Source: Mytilus trossulus (lineage: Eukaryota > Mollusca > Bivalvia > Mytilida > Mytilidae). From it: DNA of 64,000 bases. The DNA is taken from positions 53,965,144-54,029,143 of the forward strand of contig NC_086380.1 in assembly GCF_036588685.1 (NCBI RefSeq), in the 5' to 3' direction. Below are positions 12,241 through 24,489 of the stretch, one piece after another. The position numbers and the translations under genes were made by a program. Numbering within the stretch: the first letter of the stretch is position 1; each line of letters starts with the position of its first letter. The notes beneath the pieces were generated by a model. That model ran no database searches and had not been told where the DNA came from. It saw only the letters and a list, made by a program, of their open reading frames with translations.

Positions 12241-13230
12241 AGTAGTTGTACAGTGGCTTGAAGAAGGTGGTAAATGATGCAGTTTCCTATTCATGTGCAT
12301 ACAGTTGGAGTTGTCATCTCATTCAGTTTTTCATGCAGAAAGTTCTTCGGATCGTAAAATTGGTAAGCGAAAATGTTTTTTTTTTTCAGCATTCGTTGGG
12401 TATACCAGGTTTTTTTTCTCCAGATTTACCTATCATGACTTTTTGAGTAGACAGAAATCCTGACATAATTTCAAACTTTGTGTTAATATAGTGTTAACCA
12501 TGTTAACTGCACACGAACATTTATTTACATATTGGTCCATTAATCTCACCAAAAGAACATCGGATGGGATTTAGGTTAATATTTTTCTTACTAGGGAATA
12601 GAATCACATTTAAACTTTCCAAGATAGACACATTTTTGTAAATCTGATAGCCAGCTCTTCACTAGTTATAATAACACTTGGTGCACGTAGTAATTATTTT
12701 CCATTCCTATACTAGTATGATTGCATTTTCAAACATAATTGTTTATTTACTCGATAACCCGGACACATACAAATCAATTTATTTTTAAAATGTACCTTTT
12801 CACCCAATTTCAAGTATTTTTGTGAAGTGTTTACAAATGCCATTTTGTAAGGAAATACCTATTATCAAATTGTAAAATTTTTAATTCGTATATGTATAGA
12901 AAGATTTTTATCCTGTTGTTTGGAAATAGAGCATTTTCTAAAGGTCAATTCAACTTTATAAACTCATAATGATAATTAAAATATGGTTAATAATATTTAT
13001 TATAAACACTAATGCAAACCTTACATAGACGGCAAACAACATTAACATATGTTTCCTTTTATCACAATATAGTAGATAGAGTAGTTGATACTACATTTAC
13101 CTCTGTAAACATAATCCCTTTTCCACTTTTTCGTATAAATAGAATTTTATATTTCCCTTTAGCCGTGAAGTGAAATATCAAGATGGGGATACATGTGTTT
13201 CAAGAATACGAGAAAACAGTATTGGACGAA
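12241..13230. other. AT-rich intergenic DNA
   Basis: No repeat family or coding exon recognised between the Naiad 3' end and the inverted beta-repeat. Confidence 0.5.
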
Positions 13231-13234
13231 GTCG

Positions 13235-13420
13235 GCTATGAAGTAAAATCACTGAAAAACTCCAAGGAAAATTAAAAACGGAAAGTCCCTAATCAAATGG
13301 CAAAATCAAACGAATGGACAATAACTGCAATATTTCTGTCTTGGTACAGGCATTTTCTTATGTAGAAAATGGTGAATTGAACCTGGTTATATAGCTAGCT
13401 AAATCTCTCACTTGAAAGAC
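13235..13420 (-). repeat. Inverted beta-repeat copy
   Basis: Reverse complement of the beta family: ccaaggaaaattaaaaacgg, then caaatggcaaaatcaaacg, then ttggtacaggcattttctta. Confidence 0.7.
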
Positions 13421-13954
13421 AGTCACATTAAATCCCATTATATTGACTTCGTTGCGTGAACACAATAAAGAGACACAAAAGGCAAAATGTCATATATAGA
13501 TGTACACCAGTCAATATTGTGTTATCATCTTAATCACTAAAAAAAAACTAATGTATCAAAGAAGCACAAAAGAGCATACATCGAATTAACAACTTCATTT
13601 TACTTTTTTATTATACCATTTATCTATCTTCGTAAAATATACCCATAAAGGATTAAAAGATTTTAAGTAATGGGACCTGACTGACAGATGGTTGATCATG
13701 GTTAGTTTAACATTAACTCTAACGTAGAATCGTGCGTTTGAAGTCACACCGAAATATGGAATAATTCTGTCCTTTAAAGAATGAAGTGATGCATAAGTAC
13801 AGAACCACATCAAAAGAATAAAAAAACAGACTTAACTGTAAAAGTAAAATTAATAAAGACAAATAAAAGTATACTATAACACGTTATTAAGATATTAGAC
13901 AACGTCAGTACGCAGAATCAAAACCATAATGTATTATTTGTGAATTTGATACGG

Positions 13955-14590
13955 ATTATTTATCTGCAAGGTCTTGGTACCTTTAGATGAACATTTTTTG
14001 GGGGAAAAAGGACATAACGTTCTTTGATATACCCCTGGTGCATCAACGTTCTGCTCAGACACTGGTGACAGTTTCCAAAGTCTGAGTAGGATCTGCAAGC
14101 TCTTGAATGTATATCCCATATGCAGGTGAAGTTGGTATATTGCTACATGGTAGAGGGAAATTGATAATTTCTAAACTAAAATCGTCTCGTTAGTCATAGA
14201 TTCTGATACTGAGATGACTGTGTACATGGTGTATGTCACATTCCAGGTATAAGACTAAAATTGAAGCGGAGGAAGCTGTGTCTGTTGTTTCTTTAATTTC
14301 TAGTTATGTGGGATATATTTATGTATTTGAAACTGTAAATAAATAACCTGACTTCTTTTATCTTATTGTTTTAACAAGTGTCTGAAGAAACTCCGATTCA
14401 TATGAAAATAAGAAAAGGTTGTCAATTAAAATTAAATTTTTTTTAATTTTTATTAAAATGCGCATCTGGTGCAAGAAAATTGGTACCGTAAATTTTATTA
14501 GAGGCGCACACTTCGTTCCCATAGGAATGCCGACAATTTTTGGAAAAAGTCAAGGTCCAAATTTAGCAATCATATGTTGTCAATAAGAAA
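13955..14590 (-). pseudogene. Old Naiad-like reverse-transcriptase remnant
   Basis: Read on the - strand, 14,590-14,500 encodes a decayed FLIDNI...IPMGT-type segment (compare LIDNIFVTFG and GIPMGTNCAP). About 14,135-14,060 encodes NIPTSPAYGIYIQEL-like sequence (compare NIPAAPAYGVYISQL). Many stops and indels. It is split by a truncated hammerhead-type repeat at 14,456-14,500. Related remnant: 19,845-20,200. Confidence 0.7.
14456..14500 (+). repeat. Truncated hammerhead-type repeat (3' half only)
   Basis: Begins inside the ribozyme (aaaatgcgcatctggtg) and continues to ttggtaccgt and attttatta, matching 61,442-61,486. The 5' core (CTGANGA and stem II) is missing, so it cannot fold as a hammerhead. 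It interrupts a Naiad-like remnant. Confidence 0.75.
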
Positions 14591-14629
14591 CTCCAGCATA
14601 CTGATCACTTGTTCATTAATGTATATAAA

Positions 14630-14880
14630 AAGAAGATGTGGTATGATTTCCAATGAGACAACTCTCCACAAGGGACCAAAATGACACAAAAATTAACAAC
14701 TGTAACTCATCGTATGGCCTTCAACAATGATCAATGTTTTACCCTCTTGAGTAGGAACGGTCTAATCTATATAAAAAAAGAAACGAGAAACACTTTTGAA
14801 CCACATTAACAAACCACAATCGCTGAACATCATGTTACTGACTTAGGACAGGTGCAAACAAATGCTGCGGGTTTTATTGT
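14630..14880 (+). repeat. Repeat alpha copy
   Basis: Starts with agaagatgtggtatgatttc and the caatgagacaactctccaca core. It lies about 500 bp past the stop codon of the - strand gene ending at 15,394. Confidence 0.75.
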
Positions 14881-15393
14881 TTTAATATGCACCACGCTTC
14901 ATCCAACCAGAAACAATAATGTAACATCACACATAAAAACACACTACAAAATATAAATTAAAATGACTCAACTGACAACTCAATCAAAGGACATATTAAC
15001 AAAAAAAAGTAGACATACATAATAGTCATAAGACGTGACATCAGCTACTCAGATATATTTACAGATATCGTAAAGATGAAAAAATGTTTACACATGAACA
15101 TGATGAAATGATTGTGTTACGTATATAGTACAATATCTTAGGGATTTAGATGAGTTCATAGAATTCAAACATGAATTAAAACAAATTTAATGAGGTTTGA
15201 TAATTGAGCCAGGCAAATGGTTCCACTCTTTAAAGGTCTTTAGCACAAAAAGAATGTTCTGTTTACATTTTCCTGCACTGCCATGATGTTCATATGATTA
15301 ACTTCTTGCTTTTCTGTTTTTAAGTAACTTTACTTTAATGATTAGGTCGTTACTTTAATGAAATGGAACTATTGTGTTTATCTAAAAAGTATG

Positions 15394-18300
15394 CTATATA
15401 TTGGTTTGAATTGGTCCTCTTGGATTTTGAATTGTTGTTTTTTCTCTTAATATGGCGGGTATAGCATCATCTTCATTGTCTATCTGATCTAAATCGTCTA
15501 CACGATTACCCTTCCTTCTTCTCTATAAATTGAAAATAAGATAAATAAATATCCTGAAAAAAATACTACTCCGAATGAAGTGTTAAAATATGCAACCGAA
15601 CAGTGAATGTCATGCAAAAATCTGTAAACTGTTAAAAATAATTTGTTAAAAGTGTTTACGAGTATACTCGAAATAGTTATCAAAGGTACCAGAATTATAA
15701 TTTAGTATGACAGACGCGCGTTTCGTCTGCATAAGACTCACCAGTGATGCTCATATCAAAATAATTATAAAGCCAAACGAATACAAAGTCAAAGAGCATT
15801 GAGGATCCAAAATGCCAAAAAAATGTGCCAAATACGGCTAAGGTAACTTTTTTTTATAAATTTTACCATACCATGGAGGTTGTCTTACATTCGACGTTGT
15901 ATCCGTATTTTCTGTGATATTGTCGGTCATTTATGACACCATTTGTTGAGTTGATTTGTTTGATATAATATATAAAAAAAATAGTCAAGTTCAACTAAGT
16001 TTAACCTTGTCTAAGAAATTCGAAACCTTATTTCTTGATAACTTCTTAATTATGCAACGGAGAATAACTTGTTCGGCTAATTTAAAAAAAAACTATGGTG
16101 ACTGTCGCTTAAACTGTTGTGTTATGTTTTTTATTCCACAACACGAAATAAAAAAAAAATTGAAGGAAAATAAGGTCTTGTACATAAAACACATACAAAA
16201 GTTCTTTTTACCAGTAAAAGTATTTTATCTGTGTAGATGATTATTATTTTTTCATTGCAAAATACTGCCTAGATAAATAACCTTATGCGGTATGATGTAA
16301 TCTTAACATTCATTACAAAATGATACCTAGAAGAAAATAACCTTATATGGTATGATGGATGTAACTTTAACATTGTCTATACCTTCTGCGCTATTCCTTT
16401 GATACATTGGACACAGGCCTGAAAATCAAAAAGAGTATTATAAGAACTAAGTTTAACGACATATCAGTTCTGATTGGTCATGAAACATCTTTTTTTAAAT
16501 CTACAAATCCTTGAATAGTATGTATGGTGTTTGGTGTTTTTTTCATTTATATCTGAACTTTAGAAAGATAAATCATTGCTTGTTTCTTTTTAATTTTGTA
16601 CCCTTTTTTCTTTCTCGCATTGTATGCTTGTTCCCCTTCGCTCACAACGTCTTCTGATTGCAAGTCCTATTTCGAGGGGGGACTTTCGGGTTGGGTTACG
16701 TAGTTTTTTTTGTTGATTCGGATTAAAGATAATTTGAAAGTTGATACGTGACGGTTTTTAATAGTTTTGATTAATGACTTTCATCCATGAAATGCAGTTC
16801 GCGCCATGACTAGTTCTTTAGCAATTGAATTATTGCAAGTTCGCTTAGTTGCATTATTATGAGATTTGAAAGTATAGGCGTAAAAACATAAGCATATAAG
16901 AAGACAACATTCGTTTTTTTATCAGTGTGTTACGTACTACTTACATTTCTATTATAAAATAGAATCACTGCAGCAAAAGCAAGGGCGACAACTCCTACTC
17001 CCGTTAGTATATATGGTAAATAGTTAGTACGCTGTAACAATAACCATCACTGTCATGATTAATACCACGTTATCATGTAGTATTTATTTTTACAAATACA
17101 CATTAATGCAAAGGATGGCGTAATTTGGCAGTATTTCAGATTTTTATGAAATTATAGTGAATGTGTTTGAAACTTGTAAAACTGTTTTTGAATTTAAATG
17201 GAACCAATTAGTGCATGTATTTAAAATAATTTAACGTTTTCTGAATATCGGAAAAAAGTTATACGAGTATATAATTTACTTCCATATACACACTCAATCA
17301 GTTCAAAATTCAAAATAACTATAGAATACATACTGTACACTCGTCGCCTATTTTCACTTCAAACGAATAGCTATAATATAATCGAAAGTATATATAATAT
17401 CAGTAATACTTTATTGTGTTGATTTATGCGTTTTTTGTTTGTTTTTTTGCTAGATGTAACCTCATATCATTGGTTGTATATTTTTCTCATGACTTACAAT
17501 ACATGTATGTCCATTGTTAACATTTTATAAAACTTCTATTATACTACTGTTTTTGATTGATTTAATCATTTCTACACTAAAACAATATTTTTGAGTCAGT
17601 CTTCTTAAAAGGTTTTCCTCATAATAATGTGTGTTGTTTACTATACTCAACATATATAAATACAATAGATACTCGAAAATGACCATCGTATTTCTAGTGA
17701 ATTTATCAGACGATGTAATAGTTGTAACGAATTTGAAGATCAATATAATTTCTTTCTTTTTTGGCTTTGTAATAGTGTATTCAAAGTACAAAAACATTCA
17801 ACATTCGACACAAGATGTCGGTCGGATCTTCATGATTTTTTTCTGGTTAACTGTAGTTTGTTTTCTGTTGACGATAAGTTTTCTTATTTTGTATACATTT
17901 ATAGAAGCCTTTAACCTTCATTAAAAAGTGAGATAAAAGACCAAACTCTTAACTTGTGTAAACCTACATATGTCTGATAGATTAATCCCCAGTTCTTACT
18001 GAAAAAATAACTTAAGTCAACTATGTTGAGGTTATTAAAAGTATATTTATATTACTTGTTGTTAGAGTTATGTGCCTGTTCGATATTTTCAATCTTGCAC
18101 GTTGCAGTTGGGCGTTTTAGACAAGTAGCATTCGGACCGTGCTCGGGTGGATTTTCGCATAAAGTATAGTTTTCTTTTCCAAAGTAGACTTTTCCTTTGA
18201 TTAAATTTATGAACTGAAAATAAATAATATTATAAAATAAAGTAGCCATTATTTCAACATTGTATGGTATATTGAACAATTGACATAATGACATGGTTAA

Positions 18301-21300
18301 TCTCGCTTCATCACTTATGAAATAAATCTCTTTAAATGGAGATAACTGACCTTCCCTAAAAGGTTATAGTGATCCTATAGATAATAATAAAAAAAGATGT
18401 GGCATGCACTTGCAATTAAATGATCCATATTTCCATGTCGGGGCCATTTATAGTCCACTATACACTATGGGATTTTCTCATTGTTTTAGGTCGTATGGTT
18501 GCATACAAGTATATAAATTGCGTTTATTCACTTTATTTGAACTTTGGTGGGTATACTTTCAACTGTCTCATTTGCAATCATACCACATCACCTTCTTTTT
18601 GTATTCACTAAAATATACTGAATAGTGCTTATATAATTATAGTATGTGTGTCGACCAATATTATACAATTATACCTACCTTTTCGCTGCACTTAAACACA
18701 TGTTTATAGCCAATTATTGGTTCGAATTTGTGTGAAAAGCAGGTGCTAGTTGCATTCATATCACAACTGAAATTATAAGAGACAAACATTTAGGTAATTC
18801 TTGTTCTAAAGATGTTAAACATATGAGTGAAATTGTATCTTTTATTATTTAAGGGACCTCCGTGGCTGAGGTCAAAGAAGTTGAAATACTGCACCAAAAG
18901 CCACATGTCCAACAATGAGGTTGTGCGTTCAAATCCTGCACGTGATAGGTGCAATCGACACTAATCTTAATTGATTAGGATTGTCAGTTTTACTACCATC
19001 AAAAACAATATCCGAAATTGCTTGTCTGTAGTAAACTATGATCTTGTATAGCTGATTGTATACGAATTTGGTTTTGCTCATTGTTGAAAGCTGTATTTAA
19101 ACATAGCTACATATAGAGTTAAATCGGGTCATTTTGGACATTGACAATCATACCACATCACCTTGTTTGATGTTTGTATTTTGTTTATTTCTGTTTAGAT
19201 ATTAGTTTGCCGTAGACTCGATATTTTGGAATTTTGTAATTTCCGTTAACGTAAGGGGAACCAACATTACAAATTATGTCAAATAGTTAAATTTTATACT
19301 TAGTGAGAAGAAAAATCACAGAAATAACGAACTCCAAAAACGCAAAGTCCCAAATCAAATGACAAAATCAAAAGTTCAATCACATCGAGCGAATGGATAA
19401 CAACTGTCATATGCTTGGCTTGGTACAGGCAATTTCTCATGCAGAAAATATTGGATTAAACCTTGTTTTATAGCTAGCTAAAGCTTTCACTCGTATGGCA
19501 GTCGCATAAAATTCCATATGTGAACAAATCTAACAGAAATAGTAGGTTGAAATGTCAAAATAGGGGTACAACATTCAAAATTGTGATTATTATAATCTTA
19601 ATCACTATAAAACACAAAAGGGCATTTAGGCAAGGCACATAAGCAAAAATGTAAGACAAAAATACAAAACTTAAGCATAGCACAATTATAACACAATGAC
19701 GGGATGTACAAATACCGAGCCAAGTCAAATGGATATAATACAAAATACATTAAACAGTCAAAGAAATATTGAAATAGACAATTAAAAGAATACTACATTG
19801 TATTAACATCGTTTATTATTATTGATACGTTATATTTAATAACAAGGTCCTGGTATCTTCCGCTGAACTTTAAAAAAAAAGGACGAGACGTTCTTTGACA
19901 TAACCCTGGTTCATCAATTTTAACTCAGACACTGGTGACGTTTAACAAAGTCTTAGTAGTAGCTGCAAGCTCTTGAATAATGACCGAATACGTTTGGAAA
20001 TGTATATCCAATATACAGGTGAAGTTGGTATATTGCTGGAAAATGATAATTTAAAAATTAGAATCGTCTCTTTTGCCATAGTTTCTGGTACTGAGATGAC
20101 CGTGTATGTCAAATTCGAGGTATAAGTCTAAAAAAAGGCTGAGGAAGCCGTGTCTGTTGATTCTTTAATTTCTAGTTCTGGGGGATCTATTAATGGAACC
20201 CAAACAGAAAAGTTTGTGTTGGTAATGGGAAGAACTTCATAAATACCTATATGAATGTGAAATTAAACGACAAGGCTTTTTTTATATTCTTGTTTTAGAC
20301 AAGTGTCGGAAGAAACTGCAATGCATATGAAAATTGAAGAGGTCGGCAAGGGAAAGTATATCTACAGATACATTTTTCCACATGAGCGTTTTAAAAATAT
20401 CCTTATATACCAACAAGAACACACTATCGCAACATCATTAATTTAGAGATAATTTGTGGACATTTGGTATGAAAGAACTTATAATTTTACGAAACCTTAT
20501 TTATGTTATAGAACAAATTCAATATTATGTTCTGATGTGTTCTGAAAAACAAAATACTAACCCACGGCCAGTACATACTTCGATTGTCACGTTATCACAA
20601 GATCTGGGACATGTTGCGCTTAAAATTTCGATACTCGTCCCTTGGATGAAATCTGTATATCTAAACAACTGAAAAGATAACCAAAATATAGAATAGTTCA
20701 GTGTTGAAATGGTTTATTAGGTTAAAAGATCTCAATGTACAAATAATTATTTTTTTCTGTGCTGTATCATTGACTTATATCCCAGTTCTCCTTTATACAT
20801 TTCGGTTCAAAACTGAGAGTTATAACCCAATTGGAAAATATAAATAGAATCGATATCAGTATGTTAACTCAAAACAGATATCATTCAGGATAATACTTTT
20901 GCACGAAACTCCCTAGGGACGCTCGAATGAAAAAATAATAAAGGCAAAATAAAAAACAAAGTTGAAGGTCCCAAAATTGGGTACGAAATACAATTCCGAA
21001 AAATTCAAAGTTTGTCGAGCCTCTTAAATGCACGAGTTGCTCTTCTCGCAAAAGTATTATGTGCCATATAGATCTACGCTATAAAAAGTACATGTATATA
21101 AAAAATATTCATTAAGTACTGTTCAAATAAGTTTGTTTTGTTTATCAAACATAAGAGATTGCATGTTTTATCAAACACCACAAGTTTTAATCGTTGACAA
21201 TTTTTTTAATACGGAATCTTTTGTCACGACTCAGTCTAGACCTTTACTAGACTGTTACATTGTATTTCTATAGCAAGTGTTCAGTTTCAGGAAATTAGTA

Positions 21301-21739
21301 TTTGGCCCAATAAGATATTTCACTAATTTTAGTATTTCAAATGTATTTTATTTAAGTGACGGTTTGATTTATATCCAAATGTTACGATAACGGTTCAATA
21401 TTATCAAGATTGGTCATAATTATTTGTAAAAAGCAATTCTATACACTTACAATTATTTAGTAAACCAGATGTATTTTAAAAGAGGTTATCAAGTTATTAG
21501 AAAGCGGTTGGATACAACTGTTCATTTAAGGACAAATAATTTCTTTCGAATAGATTATCCGCATCCAAAACATAATTATGAATGATAAAGTATTGGCCAC
21601 TGGACGATAAACAAATAACAATCGGTCAATCTTTATACACAGGAAGTGATAAAAAAAAATATAAAAAGATAACACTCACAATAAATAAAAGTATAATCAT
21701 CCACACTTCTTTTGTAATACACAAATCATATACAATCAT
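15394..21739 (-). CDS. Cys-rich type I membrane protein of unknown function, 8 coding exons, 233 aa
   Basis: Exons on the - strand: 21739-21680, 20668-20562, 18766-18679, 18213-18056, 17370-17334, 17031-16945, 16418-16383, 15522-15394 (702 nt). All junctions are GT-AG, with good pyrimidine tracts (tcttttcag, tttattttcag, ttgattttcag), and all phases agree. Residues 1-30 carry a hydrophobic signal (WMIILLFILF). The ectodomain (~31-150) has ten cysteines (40, 44, 52, 57, 65, 82, 104, 116, 124, 149) and five N-glycosylation sequons (N46, N60, N100, N113, N138). A transmembrane helix spans ~154-175. The cytoplasmic part has CVQC (181-184), RRRK (192-195) and an acidic DDLDQIDNEDD stretch. I do not recognise the fold. 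The 36-nt ACVQC exon could be skipped in frame. The first exon is the least certain, though its phase and donor (gtgagt) fit. Confidence 0.82.
15671..15845 (-). repeat. Short repeat with degenerate hammerhead motif, copy 3
   Basis: In the last intron of the Cys-rich gene and on the same strand, so it would be transcribed with it. On the - strand (15,750-15,707): core CTGGTGA (A6 to G), stem II GTCT/AGAC with a TATGC loop, GAAA, stem III CGCGCG, weakened stem I. It is the best-preserved of the three - strand copies, but A6 is a catalytic-core position. Confidence 0.78.
18393..18606 (-). repeat. Inverted alpha-repeat copies
   Basis: Contains ccatttatagtccactatac and ends tcataccacatcacctt, the reverse complement of the alpha family start. 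Overlapping short frames are repeat translations. Lies between exons 3 and 4 of the Cys-rich gene. Confidence 0.65.
18853..19010 (+). mobile_element. tRNA-derived SINE
   Basis: The head gggacctccgtggctgaggt (18,853-18,872) contains an A-box-like tggctgaggtc. About 55 nt on, gttcaaatcc (18,927-18,936) is a B box, the spacing of a tRNA-type pol III promoter. A tRNA-unrelated body with tgattaggattgtcagtttt follows. It is too long and unpaired to be a working tRNA gene. Located in intron 2 of the Cys-rich gene, antisense to it. Confidence 0.75.
19310..19480 (-). repeat. Inverted beta-repeat copy
   Basis: Reverse complement of beta: acgcaaagtcccaaatcaaa, gaatggataacaactgtcat, ggtacaggcaatttctc. 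In intron 2 of the Cys-rich gene. Confidence 0.7.
19845..20200 (-). pseudogene. Second Naiad-like remnant
   Basis: Parallels 13,955-14,320 closely in order (shared blocks acgttctttga, tcagacactggtgac, ctgcaagctcttgaat, caggtgaagttggtatattg) but is heavily decayed. It lies in intron 2 of the Cys-rich gene, in the same orientation as the gene. No intact frame. Confidence 0.65.
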
Positions 21740-22879
21740 ATCTCCCTGTTGATATTTTTCAAATTATCTAGTATGAACATATTGTTTATCAGTGATTAAA
21801 TCGATACTGTTTCTATACACTTGAAATATTTGATGATAAAAACTTTCGTCTGAATATGTCTTCCTGTTTTATATTCCAATATTGATATAGTGACAATATA
21901 TTTTAGTCTACTGTCAAACATATCTATAATCATTGAATACGTAGGAAACCTGCATATCTTAAGATATTAATCAAAACATTTGAAAGGCTTCGAGGGTCTA
22001 ACAAGTTTCGTACTTAACTGAAAACAACTTACAGGGTCTGAGCGGAAATTTGATTAACGAGGTTTATATTTAATGCGTTTTCCTCGGTTTAAGATTGTTA
22101 CCCTGATTTTGCTTTTTGTCCATGGATTTATCAGTTTGAACAGCGGGATACTACTGTTGCCTTTATTGATTTCAAATAACGTCTCTTTCTTTTCTTTTTT
22201 TTACATTTATCTATCATGTCTGTTTGTTTTGTCCACACACTGTTGTTAATATAATGGAAATTTGAGCAACGTTCGTACAAGTGGGAGGGTTAGCGCTACA
22301 AAACCACGTTTAGTCGACCAGTTTCTACATTAGAAAATGCCTGTTCCAAGTCAGAAATATGGCAGTTGTTTTTCATTCGTTTGATGTGTTTGAGATTTTG
22401 ATTTTGACATAAAATAAGGAATATTCCTTGGAGGTCGTTTTTCTATATTTTCCATGTTTTTACTTTTTAAAGGGAAAAGCTTGAATCTTTTGCGAGGTTG
22501 AAACGAATAAAGCATTTACATTATTTTAAATTTGATACCTTTACAGAATACAGAAAAATAGGCAAAACAAATAAAAAATAATGAATAATGGGGACATCCT
22601 TTATTCTATGAAATATTTGATCGGCACTGATTTTCGAACTTGTCCAAGACATTGCCGATGAGCCTTTGATATAAATTTCATGAATATTTACACAAATTCT
22701 ATAGAATAAAAATTTCCTTAGGGCATACTGAATAAAGGATTTGGCATCGATTTTTGAACTTGTTCGAGGTTTTGCTTTTACCAACCTATGATATACTAGT
22801 ACGCAGTCAAGTAAGAATTGTATACGTTCACGACAGCGCTAACCAGACCTAACAGACGGATGCGCCGCGCGAGGGTGGG
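21740..22879. other. Intergenic DNA with a beta-repeat and an unnamed repeat
   Basis: A beta copy lies at 22,195-22,470. From 22,590 to 22,770 two related blocks share the form aagttcgaaaatc/ataaaggat; they look repetitive, and the frame through them (22,784-22,521, - strand) has no recognisable domain. The 5' UTR and promoter of the Cys-rich gene must lie near 21,740-22,200; no TATA-type signal is convincing. Confidence 0.45.
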
Positions 22880-23640
22880 GTAAAAATTACAGGAAATGCT
22901 GATGTACAAAAATGTTTTACTGTGCCTAAATGTTTTCATTCCCCTCGTGTGTTACCCAATCGAAAAGAGGAGGTAGGGTATCTAAAAAAAAATGCTAAAC
23001 CCCGATTCACATTAATGAGTCTACTCGTCGTTGTCTAAAATCACTGGTGGCGGAATCTTTTGAGGTGACAACCCTGTAGGATCTTCTGCTATTTATTTTT
23101 GCTGTGTTATTTCCTCTTTGGTGAATATCTCACTCTTCTATCTTTTCATTAAATATGCACCGGTATTGTAAAGCACAAGCTCATTCAGGAACTATTCATA
23201 ATTGAAAATCACGATTAATCAATAGGAATGTTAAATTTTAGTACTCTAAAACCTCGAGCCTAACTCTCATGTCTTTTTGTGATGTGCAATAGACAGACCT
23301 TTGATTTTAGATTAACAAATTTCTATTTGAATAGTACAAGCACAAATAGTCTTTGGTTTCTTATATTGCTAGTATAAGATTCATAAAAAAATTTTGAAAA
23401 ATTCCAACTGTAATTATATCATACTCTTAAATAGTGGTATAAATTGCTTTTAAATTTATCTGCACAATATACATGTATGCAATTCTGTGTTGCTTGGTGA
23501 ATTTACCTATTATGCATTTAAAACTAAAGAATACCTGTACATATATTACATTGTATTTAACTGCATTGCAATAGCTTATCAATAGTGCAGATTTCAATCG
23601 GTTTTGAAAAAAAACAATGGATAATTATGACCAACGAATA
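22880..23640 (+). pseudogene. Ghost third copy of the Penelope-element tail (module 0)
   Basis: From gatgtacaaaaatgttttac onward it matches 30,690-31,755 and 51,435-52,545, but it lacks two insertions those copies share: the ~450-bp inverted-repeat transposon (empty site at aggaactattcat, ~23,190) and the 3' fragment of a Helentron-like element (empty site at ~23,610). It is therefore the most ancestral-looking version of the module. Confidence 0.85.
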
Positions 23641-24485
23641 TGTGCAGCACAGTGACACAGGAGGTACACTCAATGGAATGCGTACATTACATTAACCCAG
23701 GAGGTACACTCAAGTAACTGTGTGCAGCACAGTAACACAGAAGGTATTCTCAAACGAATGCGTGCAGCACAGTAACCCAGAAATTACACTAAAACTACTG
23801 TGTGCAGCTCAGTAACGCAGGAAGTATACTCAAACGAATGCGTGCAGCACAGTAACACATGAAGAACACTCAAATAACTGTGTGCATCACAGTTACCCAT
23901 GAAGTATACTCAAACGAATGCGGGAAGCACATTAACCTTGAAATTGCACTAAAAAACTCTGTGCAGCACAGTTACACAGGAGATACACTCAAATGGCTGT
24001 GTGCAGCAAAGTAACCAAGGAGGTACACTTAAATAACTGTGTGCAGCACAGTAGCCCAGGAGATACATTCAAATGGATGCGTGCAGCACGGAAAACCAGG
24101 AGACACACTCAAATGACTGTGTGCAGTACAATAACCTAGGAGGAGATACATTCAAATAACAGTGTGCAGTACAGTTACCCAGGTTGTACAACCAAATGAC
24201 TGCGTGCAGCACAGTAAACCAGGAGATACACTCAATGACTGCGTGCAGCACAGTAAACCAGGAGATACACTCAAATGACTGCGTGCAGCACAGTAACCCA
24301 GGAAATACATTTAAATGACTGCGTGCAGTACAGTTACCCAGGTTGTACAATCAAATGACTGCGTGCAGCACAGTAAACCAGGAGATACACTCAAATGACT
24401 GCGTGCAGCACAGTAACCCAGGAGATACATTTAAATAACTGTGTGCAGCACATTAACCCAGGAGGTACACTCAAATTACTACTGT
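23640..24485. repeat. 40-bp minisatellite, ~21 copies (module 0)
   Basis: Unit of 40 bp, built of actcaaatgactgcgtgcag followed by cacagtaacccaggagatac, with point variation and higher similarity among the last units. Same family at 31,955-32,530 and 52,708-53,285. Continuous repeats without unique spacers, so not a CRISPR array. The reading frames seen across it are repeat translations. Confidence 0.95.
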
Positions 24486-24489
24486 TCAA

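Noticed and set aside
17631-17924. 97-codon + strand frame with hydrophobic segments
   Set aside because: AT-rich intron DNA of the - strand Cys-rich gene; hydrophobicity follows from T-rich codons and no splice signals support it.
18853-18940. Functional tRNA gene
   Set aside because: A- and B-box-like motifs are present, but the cloverleaf arms do not pair and a SINE body follows.
22521-22784. 87-codon - strand frame (KPRTSSKIDAKSF...)
   Set aside because: Covers two related repeated blocks; no domain, no splice context.
23640-24485. Possible CRISPR-like array
   Set aside because: Continuous 40-bp tandem repeats with no unique spacers in a eukaryotic genome.
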